Shown here one piece after another: positions 22,067 to 30,882 of a stretch of 64,000 nt of DNA. Location of the stretch: contig CAMIVY010000012.1 in NCBI GenBank assembly GCA_946402275.1, positions 1-64,000 on the forward strand, in the 5' to 3' direction. This DNA is from an uncultured Prevotella sp. (GTDB lineage: Bacteria > Bacteroidota > Bacteroidia > Bacteroidales > Bacteroidaceae). The translations under genes and the position numbers were made by a program. Under the pieces are notes generated by a model. The model saw nothing but the letters and a program-made list of their open reading frames with translations. It searched no databases and had not been told where the DNA came from. Position 1 is the stretch's first letter. Each line of letters begins with the position of its first letter.

Positions 22067-23686
22067 ATGAAAAAATATACTCTATCCATATTATTTTTGT
22101 GCATCACCGCTCTAGGAATTGCACAGCCCAAATGGGAGGTACGAGCCGTCTGGCTGACCACTATAGGAGGCATTGACTGGCCTTCCACGTATGCTCACGA
22201 CGGGATGGGCATTGAAAAACAGAAACAACAACTGACCGACATGCTGGACCGCCTGAAGGCCGTTGGCATCAATACAGTACTATTGCAGACCCGCGTAAGA
22301 GCCACTACCATTTATCCCTCCGATATAGAGCCCTGGGACGGATGTCTTTCCGGCAAGCCAGGCAAAAGTCCCGGATACGATGCCCTGCAGTTTGCCATTG
22401 ACGAGTGCCATCGCAGGGGAATGGAGTTGCATGCATGGGTGGTGACCATACCCGTCGGGAAATGGAACACCTACGGATGTCAACAGCTGCGCAAGCGCTA
22501 TGGCAAGCTGATTCGCAAGATTGGTGACGAGGGCTATATGAATCCAGAGTCGCCGACAACGGCCAGCTACATTGCCGACATCTGTGAGGAGATAACCCGG
22601 AAATACGATGTTGACGGTATTCACTTGGACTATATCCGCTATCCGGAAACATGGCGGGGAGCTATGCATAAAGAGTACATCACCGACATTGTCAAAGCCA
22701 TCAACCGCAGGGTAAAGCTTCACAAGCCGTGGGTGAAACTCAGTTGTTCTCCTATCGGAAAATATGATGATTTGAGCCGTTTCCGCTCGAACGGCTGGAA
22801 CGCCCGTTCCAGAGTGGCACAGGACGCTCAGGGATGGTTGCGTGACGGACTGATGGACCAGCTCTATCCAATGATGTATTTCTCAGGCAACAATTTCTAT
22901 CCCTTTGCCATCGACTGGAAGGAGCAATCCTTCGGACGGCACGTCATCTCGGGACTGGGGGTCTATATGCTGCACCCAAAAGAGCGCAACTGGCCTATCA
23001 ACGAAGTAAAGAGACAGATGAGCGTGGTGCGTGAAATCGGCTTAGGTCATTGTTACTTCCGTGCCAAATTCCTTTTGGACAACGTGAAAGGCATCTACGA
23101 TTTTGCCCGTTGGCACGACCGCTACCCAGCTCTCGTGCCCCCCATGACTTGGGCGCAGAGCACAGTTCCAACAAGTCCGAAGACATTGAATGTGGAACGG
23201 AGTCATGAAAGCGACAAATTAAGCTGGCAAGAGGCAGAAGACCGAAGCGACGGTCCCTACCTGCTCTACAACATTTACGCTTCTACCACCTACCCTGTTG
23301 ACGTGACGAAAGCTGAGAACCTCATAGCCACCCGTTATCTTAGAAGCTACATCACCATCCCCAAAGCCAAAGGACAATGGTATTACGCCGTTACGGCTCA
23401 AGACCGTTATGGTAACGAGGGACCTGCCGCGCAGGAAGCATCGGCCTATCGCCAGAACTTCAACGTATCGAGTCTGTTACCCAACGATGGACGAAAACTT
23501 AGAGTCAATGCCCCCAGCGATGCCAAGGCACTGATGATTACCACCCTGCAGGGCAATATGGTAAAAACATGCATGAACGAACCCGTTATAGATATCTCGA
23601 CATTGCCTGAAGGTATCTACCAAATTAAGTCAGTTCATAAGAAACACATAAGCCACCGCCTCGGATTCTTTGTCGTTAGACGATAA
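22067..23686 (+). CDS. Secreted GH10-like (GHL10 / DUF187) glycoside hydrolase
   Basis: A 539-residue protein from the ATG at 22067; the TTG at 22055 is part of the promoter box. Signal peptide MKKYTLSILFLCITALGIA, then a (beta/alpha)8 GHL10 domain at about residues 22-360 with WEVRAVWLTTIGGIDWPS, the VLLQTRVRATTIYPSDIEPW stretch, HAWV, and DGIHLDYIRYPE, the region that holds the likely acidic residues. A fibronectin-like part and a C-terminal module ending GIYQIKS...GFFVVRR follow. Homologues are thought to act on glycans including peptidoglycan. The mRNA leader is only a few nucleotides long if the box at 22050 is used. Confidence 0.88.
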   Translation: MKKYTLSILFLCITALGIAQPKWEVRAVWLTTIGGIDWPSTYAHDGMGIEKQKQQLTDMLDRLKAVGINTVLLQTRVRATTIYPSDIEPWDGCLSGKPGKSPGYDALQFAIDECHRRGMELHAWVVTIPVGKWNTYGCQQLRKRYGKLIRKIGDEGYMNPESPTTASYIADICEEITRKYDVDGIHLDYIRYPETWRGAMHKEYITDIVKAINRRVKLHKPWVKLSCSPIGKYDDLSRFRSNGWNARSRVAQDAQGWLRDGLMDQLYPMMYFSGNNFYPFAIDWKEQSFGRHVISGLGVYMLHPKERNWPINEVKRQMSVVREIGLGHCYFRAKFLLDNVKGIYDFARWHDRYPALVPPMTWAQSTVPTSPKTLNVERSHESDKLSWQEAEDRSDGPYLLYNIYASTTYPVDVTKAENLIATRYLRSYITIPKAKGQWYYAVTAQDRYGNEGPAAQEASAYRQNFNVSSLLPNDGRKLRVNAPSDAKALMITTLQGNMVKTCMNEPVIDISTLPEGIYQIKSVHKKHISHRLGFFVVRR

Positions 23687-23708
23687 CCTGTTCCCTGTAG
23701 CAAAAAGT

Positions 23709-24470
23709 CTATATTTCCACTACTTGTCCGTCGTAAGCTAACTGGATATTGGCAGGCAGCGAGGCATTCACCTCTGCATGGCGTCCAATATCATGGCTAC
23801 TATGTATGAGCCAGGTCTGACGAGCCCCGATGCGTTGGGCGAACCGAACTGCCTCGCTGAGCGTTTGATGAGAATGATGGGGCTTCTCACGCAAAGCATT
23901 CACCACCAGCGTGTCGCATCCGAGAATATACGGAATCTCTTCTTCTGCAATGGTCTTCATATCCGTGATATAAGCCAAAGAACCTATCCTATAGCCTAAG
24001 ATGGGCAAATCGTGGTGCATCACCTGGAAGGGAACAATCTCCATATCGCCTATCGTAAACGGGAAGTGAGGAAGAATCTCATGCAGCTGGATAGCCGGAA
24101 CACCAGGATAACGATGCTCTGCAAAACAATATGGCAGCATCTGGAGCATGCCCTCACGAGCAATCGGGTCGGCATAGACATTGATTTCACCAAATTGACA
24201 ATAGGGACGGATATCGTCCATTCCTCCCATGTGGTCATAATGGGCATGAGTTATCAAAATACCATCAATACGACGGAAAGGATGAGGCATGATTTGTTGC
24301 CGGAAATCGGGTCCGCAGTCTATGAGTAAACGAGTTTGCTCCGTTTCCAACAGTACGGAACAACGCAAGCGCTTATCGTGAGGGTCGCTACTGGTACATG
24401 TTCTACACTGGCAACCGATAGTAGGCACGCCACACGATGTCCCAGTACCTAAGAATGTCAGTTTCATCAT
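23709..24470 (-). CDS. MBL-fold metal-dependent hydrolase (PhnP-like)
   Basis: A 253-residue cytoplasmic protein. GTGTSCGVPTIGCQCRTC at the start is typical of PhnP-like enzymes, with a cysteine-rich loop that can bind a second metal, then LLIDCGPDFR, the metal site THAHYDHMGG, and later MHHDLPILGYRIG and LIHSSHD. PhnP-type enzymes cut cyclic phosphodiesters; the true substrate is not known here, and no phosphonate genes are near. The start overlaps the murB stop by 4 bp, so the two are coupled. It converges on the GH10-like gene with 22 bp between. Confidence 0.88.
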   Translation of the reverse strand: MMKLTFLGTGTSCGVPTIGCQCRTCTSSDPHDKRLRCSVLLETEQTRLLIDCGPDFRQQIMPHPFRRIDGILITHAHYDHMGGMDDIRPYCQFGEINVYADPIAREGMLQMLPYCFAEHRYPGVPAIQLHEILPHFPFTIGDMEIVPFQVMHHDLPILGYRIGSLAYITDMKTIAEEEIPYILGCDTLVVNALREKPHHSHQTLSEAVRFAQRIGARQTWLIHSSHDIGRHAEVNASLPANIQLAYDGQVVEI

Positions 24471-25468
24471 ATCACATTAACTTCGGGGTGGATATCTATG
24501 CCAAACTTGAACTTGACATCCTGCTGAATGGTCTGGCAGAGTGTCACAATCTCGGCACCGGTAGCACCACCCTTGTTGACAAGAACCAATGCCTGTTTGT
24601 CGTGAACCCCAGCACGTCCTAGCGACTTTCCTTTCCATCCACACTGATCTATCATCCATCCTGCAGGAATCTTCTCATGTTCTGAATCAATATAATAATG
24701 TGGCATCTCTGGATATTGGGAGGCTAACTGCTCATACTGCTGACGAGAGACTACAGGATTCATGAAGAAACTGCCCGCATTACCCAACACCTTTGGATCG
24801 GGCAATTTAGCATTACGGATATCAATAATAGTCTGGCGCAACTGTTCGGCAGTAGGCTCTGAGATGCCTTGACGCTCCAGTTCCGCACGGATATTACCAT
24901 AATCCAGATGAGGTTGGAAATCGGTGGAGAATACATATTCTACACTCACAATGAGGAATTGATTCTTCCAGTCTTGCTTAAAACGGCTCTGGCGATAGCC
25001 ATACTCACATTCTGCATTTTCTATGATACAGACATTCCCCGTCGCAATTTCGACAGCACGGATACTACGAATCAGGTCCTTCGCCTCTACACCATAAGCG
25101 CCGATATTCTGAACAGCACTGGCACCCACATCGCCAGGAATGAGTGAGAGGTTCTCGGCACCATAAAGTCCCATGCGGATACTCTCAGCCACCACATCGT
25201 CAAACACCTCGCCACTTCCACACGTCAGGGTGTTGCCTTCACGACAAATACCCTTACAGGCCGAATGGACCACTATTCCCTCAAAATCACGGGTTAGCAG
25301 CAAATTACTGCCTCCACCTATTATAATATAAGGGAGTGAAGCATTGCGGAGAATGGAGGCCACCTCGACAGCTTCTTGTTCATCGGCATATTCGAGGAAG
25401 CGCTGACAATACGCCTCAATACCGAACGTATTATGATTCAACAGATTATAGTTCTTACAATCTTTCAT
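24467..25468 (-). CDS. murB: UDP-N-acetylmuramate dehydrogenase
   Basis: A 333-residue flavoenzyme that reduces UDP-GlcNAc-enolpyruvate to UDP-MurNAc with NADPH in peptidoglycan synthesis. Visible features: HNTFGIEAYCQRFLEY at the start, the FAD-binding IIGGGSNLLLT, GAENLSLIPGDVGASAVQNIGAYGVE, the active-site loop GYRQSRFK, GNAGSFFMNP with the catalytic serine, and GKSLGRAGVHDKQALVLVN near the end. Length fits type I MurB. Followed by the MBL gene (4-bp overlap) and preceded by the DUF4348 lipoprotein gene at 18 bp. Confidence 0.96.
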   Translation of the reverse strand: MKDCKNYNLLNHNTFGIEAYCQRFLEYADEQEAVEVASILRNASLPYIIIGGGSNLLLTRDFEGIVVHSACKGICREGNTLTCGSGEVFDDVVAESIRMGLYGAENLSLIPGDVGASAVQNIGAYGVEAKDLIRSIRAVEIATGNVCIIENAECEYGYRQSRFKQDWKNQFLIVSVEYVFSTDFQPHLDYGNIRAELERQGISEPTAEQLRQTIIDIRNAKLPDPKVLGNAGSFFMNPVVSRQQYEQLASQYPEMPHYYIDSEHEKIPAGWMIDQCGWKGKSLGRAGVHDKQALVLVNKGGATGAEIVTLCQTIQQDVKFKFGIDIHPEVNVI

Positions 25469-25486
25469 GTGAAGTATGTGGGATTA

Positions 25487-26332
25487 TTATGTTGCCAACT
25501 TAGTGAGCAGCCACTTGCCTTCTTTACGCTTAAAAGTCATCTCCAACTCTTGTCCATTGGCAATTCCTCGCAATACGAACAACTTGGCGTCAGATTCCTT
25601 TTTCGGTGCGCCATAGATGATGTTATATATCATTCTGGAGGGCAGTTCTGGAGCAAAAGCCTCCCACGTGTCGGGAGTAATAATGCCTTCCATCACACTA
25701 AAATCATCGTCAGGGTCTGGTCCCACAAAATGTACCGTTGAAGCCAGGCTCTCCTGTTGGAACTGCGGGTCCGTAACGAATTGATGGTAGAAATGGAGGA
25801 ATGACGCATTAGTCGATTTATCTATAGGAATGGTATTAATAGCCATCAGCATCCACGCTCCATGGGGACGGTCGAAGACATATTGGATAATGGAATGGGT
25901 ATTGAAATAGATTTTCTCCACTACGGCATGACTGATGCCCGTATCCTTCACACTCTCCATGTGTTTCTCGTTGTCGAAGAGAAGCGTGTAATACCCTTGG
26001 CGCATGAAAAAATATTCCATCTTCCATTGAGCCTTGGAAATCATTTTTTTCTTTTCCCCATTGATGCTGGGCAAAGGAAAGTGTACACGTTCCATCTGTA
26101 AACGGCTGTTGGCTGCAAAGTTGAAGATAAAGTCATCAAACAGCTCGTCAGCAGCCTTAGGCATTGGTGTCTCACTAATTTCTTTCGTCAGCGAGTCCGT
26201 AGCTACCGTATCACGGAATTCCAAAGAGTCGGCAACATTCACATCTTCGTTCTTCGTCTTGTTGCCACTACATGAGTAAAAAAGCGTGATCAAGGCGCAA
26301 ATTACTATCAGATATCGTCCCATTATTCGCAT
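25487..26332 (-). CDS. DUF4348 lipoprotein
   Basis: A 281-residue protein whose lipobox TLFYSC makes it a lipoprotein; the ATG at 26323 is an alternative start. The body fits the DUF4348 family of Bacteroidota, an NTF2-like repeat protein: FDDFIFNFAANSRLQMERVHFPL, then WKMEYFFMRQGYYTLLFDNEK, and a second half TPDTWEAFAPELPSRMIYNIIYG with RKEGKWLLTKL at the end. No function is known. It heads the operon DUF4348-murB-MBL; a TATCTTTG -7 box lies at 26362-26369 with a heptamer tract where the -33 element should be. Confidence 0.8.
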   Translation of the reverse strand: MRIMGRYLIVICALITLFYSCSGNKTKNEDVNVADSLEFRDTVATDSLTKEISETPMPKAADELFDDFIFNFAANSRLQMERVHFPLPSINGEKKKMISKAQWKMEYFFMRQGYYTLLFDNEKHMESVKDTGISHAVVEKIYFNTHSIIQYVFDRPHGAWMLMAINTIPIDKSTNASFLHFYHQFVTDPQFQQESLASTVHFVGPDPDDDFSVMEGIITPDTWEAFAPELPSRMIYNIIYGAPKKESDAKLFVLRGIANGQELEMTFKRKEGKWLLTKLAT

Positions 26333-26361
26333 GAATTCAATGCATCTCTCAAAATTTTGTG

Positions 26362-26421
26362 CAAAGATAGTGAATATTTCTCATTTCTCATTTCTCATTT
26401 CTCATTTTTTTTGTACCTTTG
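26362..26421. promoter_or_regulatory. Divergent promoters of DUF4348-murB and pheS around a heptamer tract
   Basis: Minus-strand TATCTTTG (26362-26369) points left and plus-strand TACCTTTG (26414-26421) points right. Between them are four perfect TTCTCAT units (26378-26405), which occupy the -33 positions of both promoters. A change in unit number would move each -7 box relative to anything bound on the other side. Confidence 0.7.
26378..26405. repeat. Heptanucleotide tract (TTCTCAT), four perfect units
   Basis: Four identical 7-bp units without interruption. Perfect repetition suggests a recent expansion, in contrast to the degenerate units in coding regions. Same heptamer as at 9627-9667. 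Confidence 0.9.
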
Positions 26422-26449
26422 CATCAAAATTTACGCATAACAACAGATT

Positions 26450-27508
26450 ATGATACTTGACAAGATAGACGAACTTCTGAAAGAAGTACAGAACTTGAGT
26501 GCTCAAAATGCCGAAGAAGTAGAGCAACTCCGCCTGAAATACCTGAGTAAAAAAGGTGAGATTACGGCTTTGATGAACGATTTCCGTAACGTGGCTGCCG
26601 ACCAGAAGAAAACTGTCGGCATGAAAATCAACGAACTGAAGACATTGGTCACCGAGCGCATCAACCAATTGCGTGAGGAGTGTGCCACTCAGGAAACAGG
26701 TGATGAAGCGATAGATCTTACGCGTACTCCCTACCCTGTCCAGTTAGGAACTCGTCATCCGCTGACCATTGTCACCAACGAGATTATCGATATTTTCTCA
26801 CGTATGGGATTCGTGTTGGCTGATGGTCCTGAGGTAGAGGATGATATGCACGTATTCACCAAGATGAACTTTGCTGCTGACCATCCTGCTCGCGACATGC
26901 AAGACACATTCTTTATCAGTCAGCATCCCAATGATGTGACCAAGAACATCCTGTTGCGTTCGCACACCTCGAGTGTCCAGGCTCGTGTGATGGAAAACAT
27001 GCACACCGAGGATGGAAAGCTGACAGCTCCCATCCGTGTCATCTGTCCCGGACGCGTATATCGCAACGAGGCCATCACGGCACGTGCCCACTGTTTCTTC
27101 CATCAGGTAGAAGGACTGTATATCGACAAGAACGTAAGCTTTACCGACCTGAAACAGGTATTGCTGTCGTTTGCCCGTGAGATGTTCGGACCTGACACGC
27201 AGATCCGTCTGCGTCCCAGCTATTTCCCCTTCACGGAGCCTAGTGCTGAGATGGACATCTCCTGCTTCATCTGTGGTGGCGAGGGATGCGGATTCTGCAA
27301 GCACACAGGATGGGTAGAGATTTTGGGATGCGGTATGGTTGATCCTAATGTCCTGGAACAATGCGGCATTGACTCCAGCATCTATAGTGGCTATGCCTTC
27401 GGTATGGGTGTAGAGCGTATTACCAACCTGAAATACAGGGTTAGCGACCTTCGTATGTTCTCTGAGAACGACGTTCGTTTCTTGAAAGAATTTGAGTCAG
27501 CCAACTAA
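26450..27508 (+). CDS. pheS: Phenylalanine--tRNA ligase alpha subunit
   Basis: A 352-residue protein of normal length. An N-terminal coiled coil (residues 1-90, LRLKYLSKKGEITALMNDF) for tRNA binding is followed by the class II core: motif 1 around HPLTIVTNEIIDIFSRMGF, motif 2 around GRVYRNEAITARAHCFFHQVEGL, FTEPSAEMDISCF, and motif 3 GYAFGMGVERI. It forms the alpha2-beta2 enzyme with PheT, which here lies 14 kb away (41085-43538) and on the other strand, as is common in Bacteroidota. First gene of a rightward group pheS, thiE-like, prs, TlpA-like, nth. Confidence 0.97.
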   Translation: MILDKIDELLKEVQNLSAQNAEEVEQLRLKYLSKKGEITALMNDFRNVAADQKKTVGMKINELKTLVTERINQLREECATQETGDEAIDLTRTPYPVQLGTRHPLTIVTNEIIDIFSRMGFVLADGPEVEDDMHVFTKMNFAADHPARDMQDTFFISQHPNDVTKNILLRSHTSSVQARVMENMHTEDGKLTAPIRVICPGRVYRNEAITARAHCFFHQVEGLYIDKNVSFTDLKQVLLSFAREMFGPDTQIRLRPSYFPFTEPSAEMDISCFICGGEGCGFCKHTGWVEILGCGMVDPNVLEQCGIDSSIYSGYAFGMGVERITNLKYRVSDLRMFSENDVRFLKEFESAN

Positions 27509-27523
27509 AAGACGATATTGCCT

Positions 27524-28132
27524 ATGAAACTGGCAGTGATGACACGCCCTACATTCTTCGTAGAGGAAGACAAGATTCTCTCTTCGCTTTTTGAGGAGGG
27601 ACTTGACAATCTGCACCTTTACAAGCCGGGCTCATCGCCTATGTATTCTGAACGTCTGCTCACGCTGTTGTCAGAAGATTACTATAAGCGAATTACCGTT
27701 CATGACAACTTCTACTTGAAAGAAGAGTATAAGTTGAAAGGCATCCATATTGAAGACGAGACATCTCCTGCACCCCAGGGCTACAAGGGACATATCAGTC
27801 GTACGTGCACCCATCTGGACCAGTTGAAGGAGGCGAAGCGTCATGCCGACTATGTATTCCTGAAATATATTGGCGACAGCCAGTCGGAGCCCGACTGCAA
27901 GGCATCGTTCACACCCCAGCAATTGGAGGAGGCTGCCCGTCGCGGACTCATAGACCGTCATGTCTATGCGCTGGGGGGTATGAATCTCGACAATGTCAAA
28001 CTGGCTAAGGACCTTGGCTTTGGAGGTATTGTCATCTGTGGTGATATCTGGAATCGCTTTAATATTCATCAAGAGTTGGACTATCAGGAAGTGATCAACC
28101 ACTTCAGTAAACTACGTAAAGCAATCGGTTAA
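27524..28132 (+). CDS. ThiE/TenI-like phosphate-binding barrel protein
   Basis: A 202-residue protein from the ATG at 27524, 15 bp after pheS. The (beta/alpha)8 pattern of thiamine-phosphate synthase is recognisable: LHLYKPGS, ITVHDNFYL, LKGIHIEDET, the YVFLKYIGDSQSE segment, HVYALGGMNLDNVKLAKDLGFGGIVICG. The canonical GVHLGQxD motif is changed to GIHIEDE and the pyrophosphate loop TxTK is altered, so it may not make thiamine phosphate. No other thiamine genes are near. Related proteins are often annotated TenI-like; the function stays open. Confidence 0.7.
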   Translation: MKLAVMTRPTFFVEEDKILSSLFEEGLDNLHLYKPGSSPMYSERLLTLLSEDYYKRITVHDNFYLKEEYKLKGIHIEDETSPAPQGYKGHISRTCTHLDQLKEAKRHADYVFLKYIGDSQSEPDCKASFTPQQLEEAARRGLIDRHVYALGGMNLDNVKLAKDLGFGGIVICGDIWNRFNIHQELDYQEVINHFSKLRKAIG

Positions 28133-28145
28133 GAACTATATAACA

Positions 28146-29084
28146 ATGAACCCTAACAAGAATTACATGGTGTTTTCGGGTACTGCCACAAAGTACCTCG
28201 CAGAAAAAATCTGCCAAAGTTTAGGTTGTCCGCTAGGTGAGCTTCAGATTACGAAGTTCTCTGACGGCGAGTTTGCTGTATCATTCGAGGAGAGCATCCG
28301 TGGTCGCGACGTTTTCCTGGTACAGAGCACCTTTCCCAATTCTGACAATCTGATGGAGCTGTTGCTGATGATGGATGCAGCCAAGCGCGCTTCTGCACGC
28401 ACCATCAATGCCGTCATCCCCTATTTCGGATGGGCCCGTCAGGATCGTAAGGACAAGCCCCGTGTCTCTATTGGTGCCAAGTTGGTTGCCGACCTGCTGA
28501 GCGTGGCAGGTGTCGATCGAGTCATCACGATGGATCTTCATGCCGACCAGATTCAGGGATTCTTCAATGTTCCTGTTGATCATCTCTATGCTTCGAATGT
28601 CATCCTGCCCTACCTGAAGAGCTTGCAACTTGAAGACCTTGTTATCGCATCACCTGATGTTGGTGGTTCTAAGCGTGCCAACACCTATGCCAAATTCCTA
28701 GGTTGTCCATTGGTGCTGTGTAACAAGACACGTGCCCGTGCCAATGTTGTATCTACTATGCAGATTATCGGCGATGTGGAAGGCAAGAATGTTGTCATCA
28801 TCGACGATATGGTAGATACCGCAGGCACCATTACCAAAGCAGCCGACATCATGAAATCAGCAGGAGCCAAGACGGTCCGTGCTTGTGCTTCCCACTGTGT
28901 GATGAGTGGTCCTGCTAGCGAGCGTGTTCAGAATTCAGCCTTGGAGGAGATTGTTTTCACCGACTCTATCCCCTACTCTCAGCGCTGTGCCAAGGTAAAG
29001 CAGATTAGCGTTGCCGATCTTTTTGCAGAAACAATCCGTAGAGTCATCAACAATGAAAGTATCTCTGACCAATACATTATTTAG
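28146..29084 (+). CDS. prs: Ribose-phosphate pyrophosphokinase (PRPP synthetase)
   Basis: A 312-residue class I enzyme that makes PRPP from ribose 5-phosphate and ATP for nucleotide, NAD, His and Trp synthesis. Motifs: FSDGEFAVSFEESIRGRDVF, ATP-binding YFGWARQDRKDKPRVSIGAK, the metal-binding MDLHADQIQGFF, SPDVGGSKRA, and the PRPP loop VIIDDMVDTAGTI. Length is typical. Its 3' end overlaps the start of the TlpA-like gene by 32 bp in another frame. It supplies PRPP for nadC in the same window. Confidence 0.97.
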   Translation: MNPNKNYMVFSGTATKYLAEKICQSLGCPLGELQITKFSDGEFAVSFEESIRGRDVFLVQSTFPNSDNLMELLLMMDAAKRASARTINAVIPYFGWARQDRKDKPRVSIGAKLVADLLSVAGVDRVITMDLHADQIQGFFNVPVDHLYASNVILPYLKSLQLEDLVIASPDVGGSKRANTYAKFLGCPLVLCNKTRARANVVSTMQIIGDVEGKNVVIIDDMVDTAGTITKAADIMKSAGAKTVRACASHCVMSGPASERVQNSALEEIVFTDSIPYSQRCAKVKQISVADLFAETIRRVINNESISDQYII

Positions 29085-30156
29085 TGTGTTGTTTATTGGC
29101 GCGCTGACTGCATGCCAGTCTTCATCCTACCAAGTAAACGGAACAATAGAGGGAGCCGCTGAAGGCGACACCCTCTTTTTGACCTCTGACCTCCAGACAG
29201 GCATCCCCAGCGATACGCTTATCGTTGAGGATGGCAAGTTCTCCATTAGCGGCGAAGTCGATTCCGTTCACTTTTGCATGATATATAGTGCCAAGCGCAA
29301 CGAGTTGAATGCCCCCTTCTTCATTGAGCCAGGCACGATAAAGGTTCAGATTTCAGAAACTCCAGGTGCCAGTCGTGTGGGTGGCACGAAGTGTAACGAC
29401 GAATGGCAGGTGCTGAACGACTCCGTCATTTCCATCGGCAAGGAGATTAACCGCATTGCTGAACACATCTACGGCAACACCGTTACGCCAGAGGAACAGC
29501 AGAAAGGCATGGAGGCTATAGACAAACTGAACCAGCGCTTCTCCAATATTGTCATTAAGACTTGTGAAAAGAATATCCGCAACGAGTTCGGATATTTCCT
29601 CCTGACTTACTATCCTGACGAGTTGATTGACATACAGTCACGTAGTCGACTCATCAAGTTGTTACCTGAGGAAATGCGTAAGCGTGAACAGATTCGTGTG
29701 ATGGAACAAAGACTGGAGGCATCAGCCAAGACCGCTGAAGGTGCAACTATTCCCGATTTCTCACGACCTGCTCCTGATGGCACATTATTGAGTATTATGA
29801 GTGAGGTTAGCCAGCATCGCATCACCATTATCGACTTCTGGGCTTCATGGTGTGGACCCTGTCGCCAAGAGATACCCTTTATGATTGAACTATACAACAA
29901 GAACAAAGATAAAGGATTGGGTATTGTTGGTGTTTCGCTCGATAATGACAAGAATGAGTGGTTGACCGCTATCAAGCAATTGAATATGGCTTGGCCTCAG
30001 ATGAGCGACCAGAATGATTGGGGCAATTCTGTCGCAAAGCTGTTTAATATTACCAGCATACCTCATACCATTGTGGTTGACCAACAAGGCAAGATTCTGC
30101 GTCACGGACTGCGTGGTGAGGCTTTGGCTAACTTCGTTGCTGAGCAGTTGCAGTAA
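29053..30156 (+). CDS. TlpA-like thioredoxin lipoprotein with DUF4369 domain
   Basis: A 367-residue protein from the ATG at 29053, which lies inside prs; no later start would keep the signal sequence. Lipobox LFIGALTAC. Residues 25-125 match the DUF4369 beta domain (VNGTIEGAAEGDTLFL, DGKFSISGEV), and about 235-367 the TlpA/ResA thioredoxin fold with the active site WASWCGPCRQE, GIVGVSLD and the cis-proline SIPHTIV. It probably reduces disulfides in the envelope, as in cytochrome c maturation or oxidative defence. Translation is likely coupled to prs. Confidence 0.9.
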   Translation: MKVSLTNTLFSVLFIGALTACQSSSYQVNGTIEGAAEGDTLFLTSDLQTGIPSDTLIVEDGKFSISGEVDSVHFCMIYSAKRNELNAPFFIEPGTIKVQISETPGASRVGGTKCNDEWQVLNDSVISIGKEINRIAEHIYGNTVTPEEQQKGMEAIDKLNQRFSNIVIKTCEKNIRNEFGYFLLTYYPDELIDIQSRSRLIKLLPEEMRKREQIRVMEQRLEASAKTAEGATIPDFSRPAPDGTLLSIMSEVSQHRITIIDFWASWCGPCRQEIPFMIELYNKNKDKGLGIVGVSLDNDKNEWLTAIKQLNMAWPQMSDQNDWGNSVAKLFNITSIPHTIVVDQQGKILRHGLRGEALANFVAEQLQ

Positions 30157-30207
30157 ACCAAAAGCGCTTAGTTGCAGTAATCACAAAGGCTTTATCGCCT
30201 TACACTT

Positions 30208-30882
30208 ATGAATAAAAAGGAACGCTACGCATATATCTTGGAGTTCTTCCGTCGCGAAATGCCTGAGGTACAGACGGAACTGGAGTTTGGCAGTGTTTTC
30301 CAGTTGCTGGTGGCAGTCATTCTGAGTGCCCAGTGTACGGACAAGCGCATCAATCAGGTGACTCCCGAACTCTTTCGCCACTATCCTGATGCAGCCTCTA
30401 TGGCACAGGCCGATGTGGAAGACATTTTGGAATATATCCGTAGCGTTTCCTATCCCAATTCCAAAGCAGAACATCTGGTGAAGATGGCTCGTATGCTAGT
30501 AGAGAAGCATCGGGGTGAAGTTCCTGCTGACATGAACCTGTTACTCGACCTTCCTGGTGTAGGTCGCAAGACCGCCAATGTCATTCAGAGTGTAGCTTTT
30601 GGAAAGTCGGCAATGGCTGTCGATACCCACGTCTTTCGTGTCAGCCATCGGCTCGGACTGGTTAGCAAATCAGCCGACACCCCCTTTAAGGTCGAACAGG
30701 AACTGGTAAAAAATATACCCGCGGAAGATATTCCACGGGCACATCATTGGTTATTGCTTCACGGGCGTTATGTCTGTACCTCCCGTCGTCCACACTGTGA
30801 ACGCTGTGCACTTAGCGCCGTTTGTCCTTCGGCTGTTGTGCTCCCTTCATCCAGTGGCGATGGAACTTATACTCAGCCTTGA
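30208..30882 (+). CDS. nth: Endonuclease III (DNA glycosylase/AP lyase)
   Basis: A 224-residue base-excision repair enzyme that removes oxidised pyrimidines. Visible: LVAVILSAQCTDKRIN, helix-hairpin-helix LLDLPGVGRKTANVI with the catalytic lysine, the catalytic aspartate in AVDTHVFRVSHRLGL, and the [4Fe-4S] loop C-x6-C-x2-C-x5-C (CTSRRPHCERCALSAVC). The last 20 residues extend past the cluster and their codons overlap the 3' end of the convergent periplasmic-protein gene by 71 bp, an unusually long tail-to-tail overlap. Confidence 0.96.
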   Translation: MNKKERYAYILEFFRREMPEVQTELEFGSVFQLLVAVILSAQCTDKRINQVTPELFRHYPDAASMAQADVEDILEYIRSVSYPNSKAEHLVKMARMLVEKHRGEVPADMNLLLDLPGVGRKTANVIQSVAFGKSAMAVDTHVFRVSHRLGLVSKSADTPFKVEQELVKNIPAEDIPRAHHWLLLHGRYVCTSRRPHCERCALSAVCPSAVVLPSSSGDGTYTQP

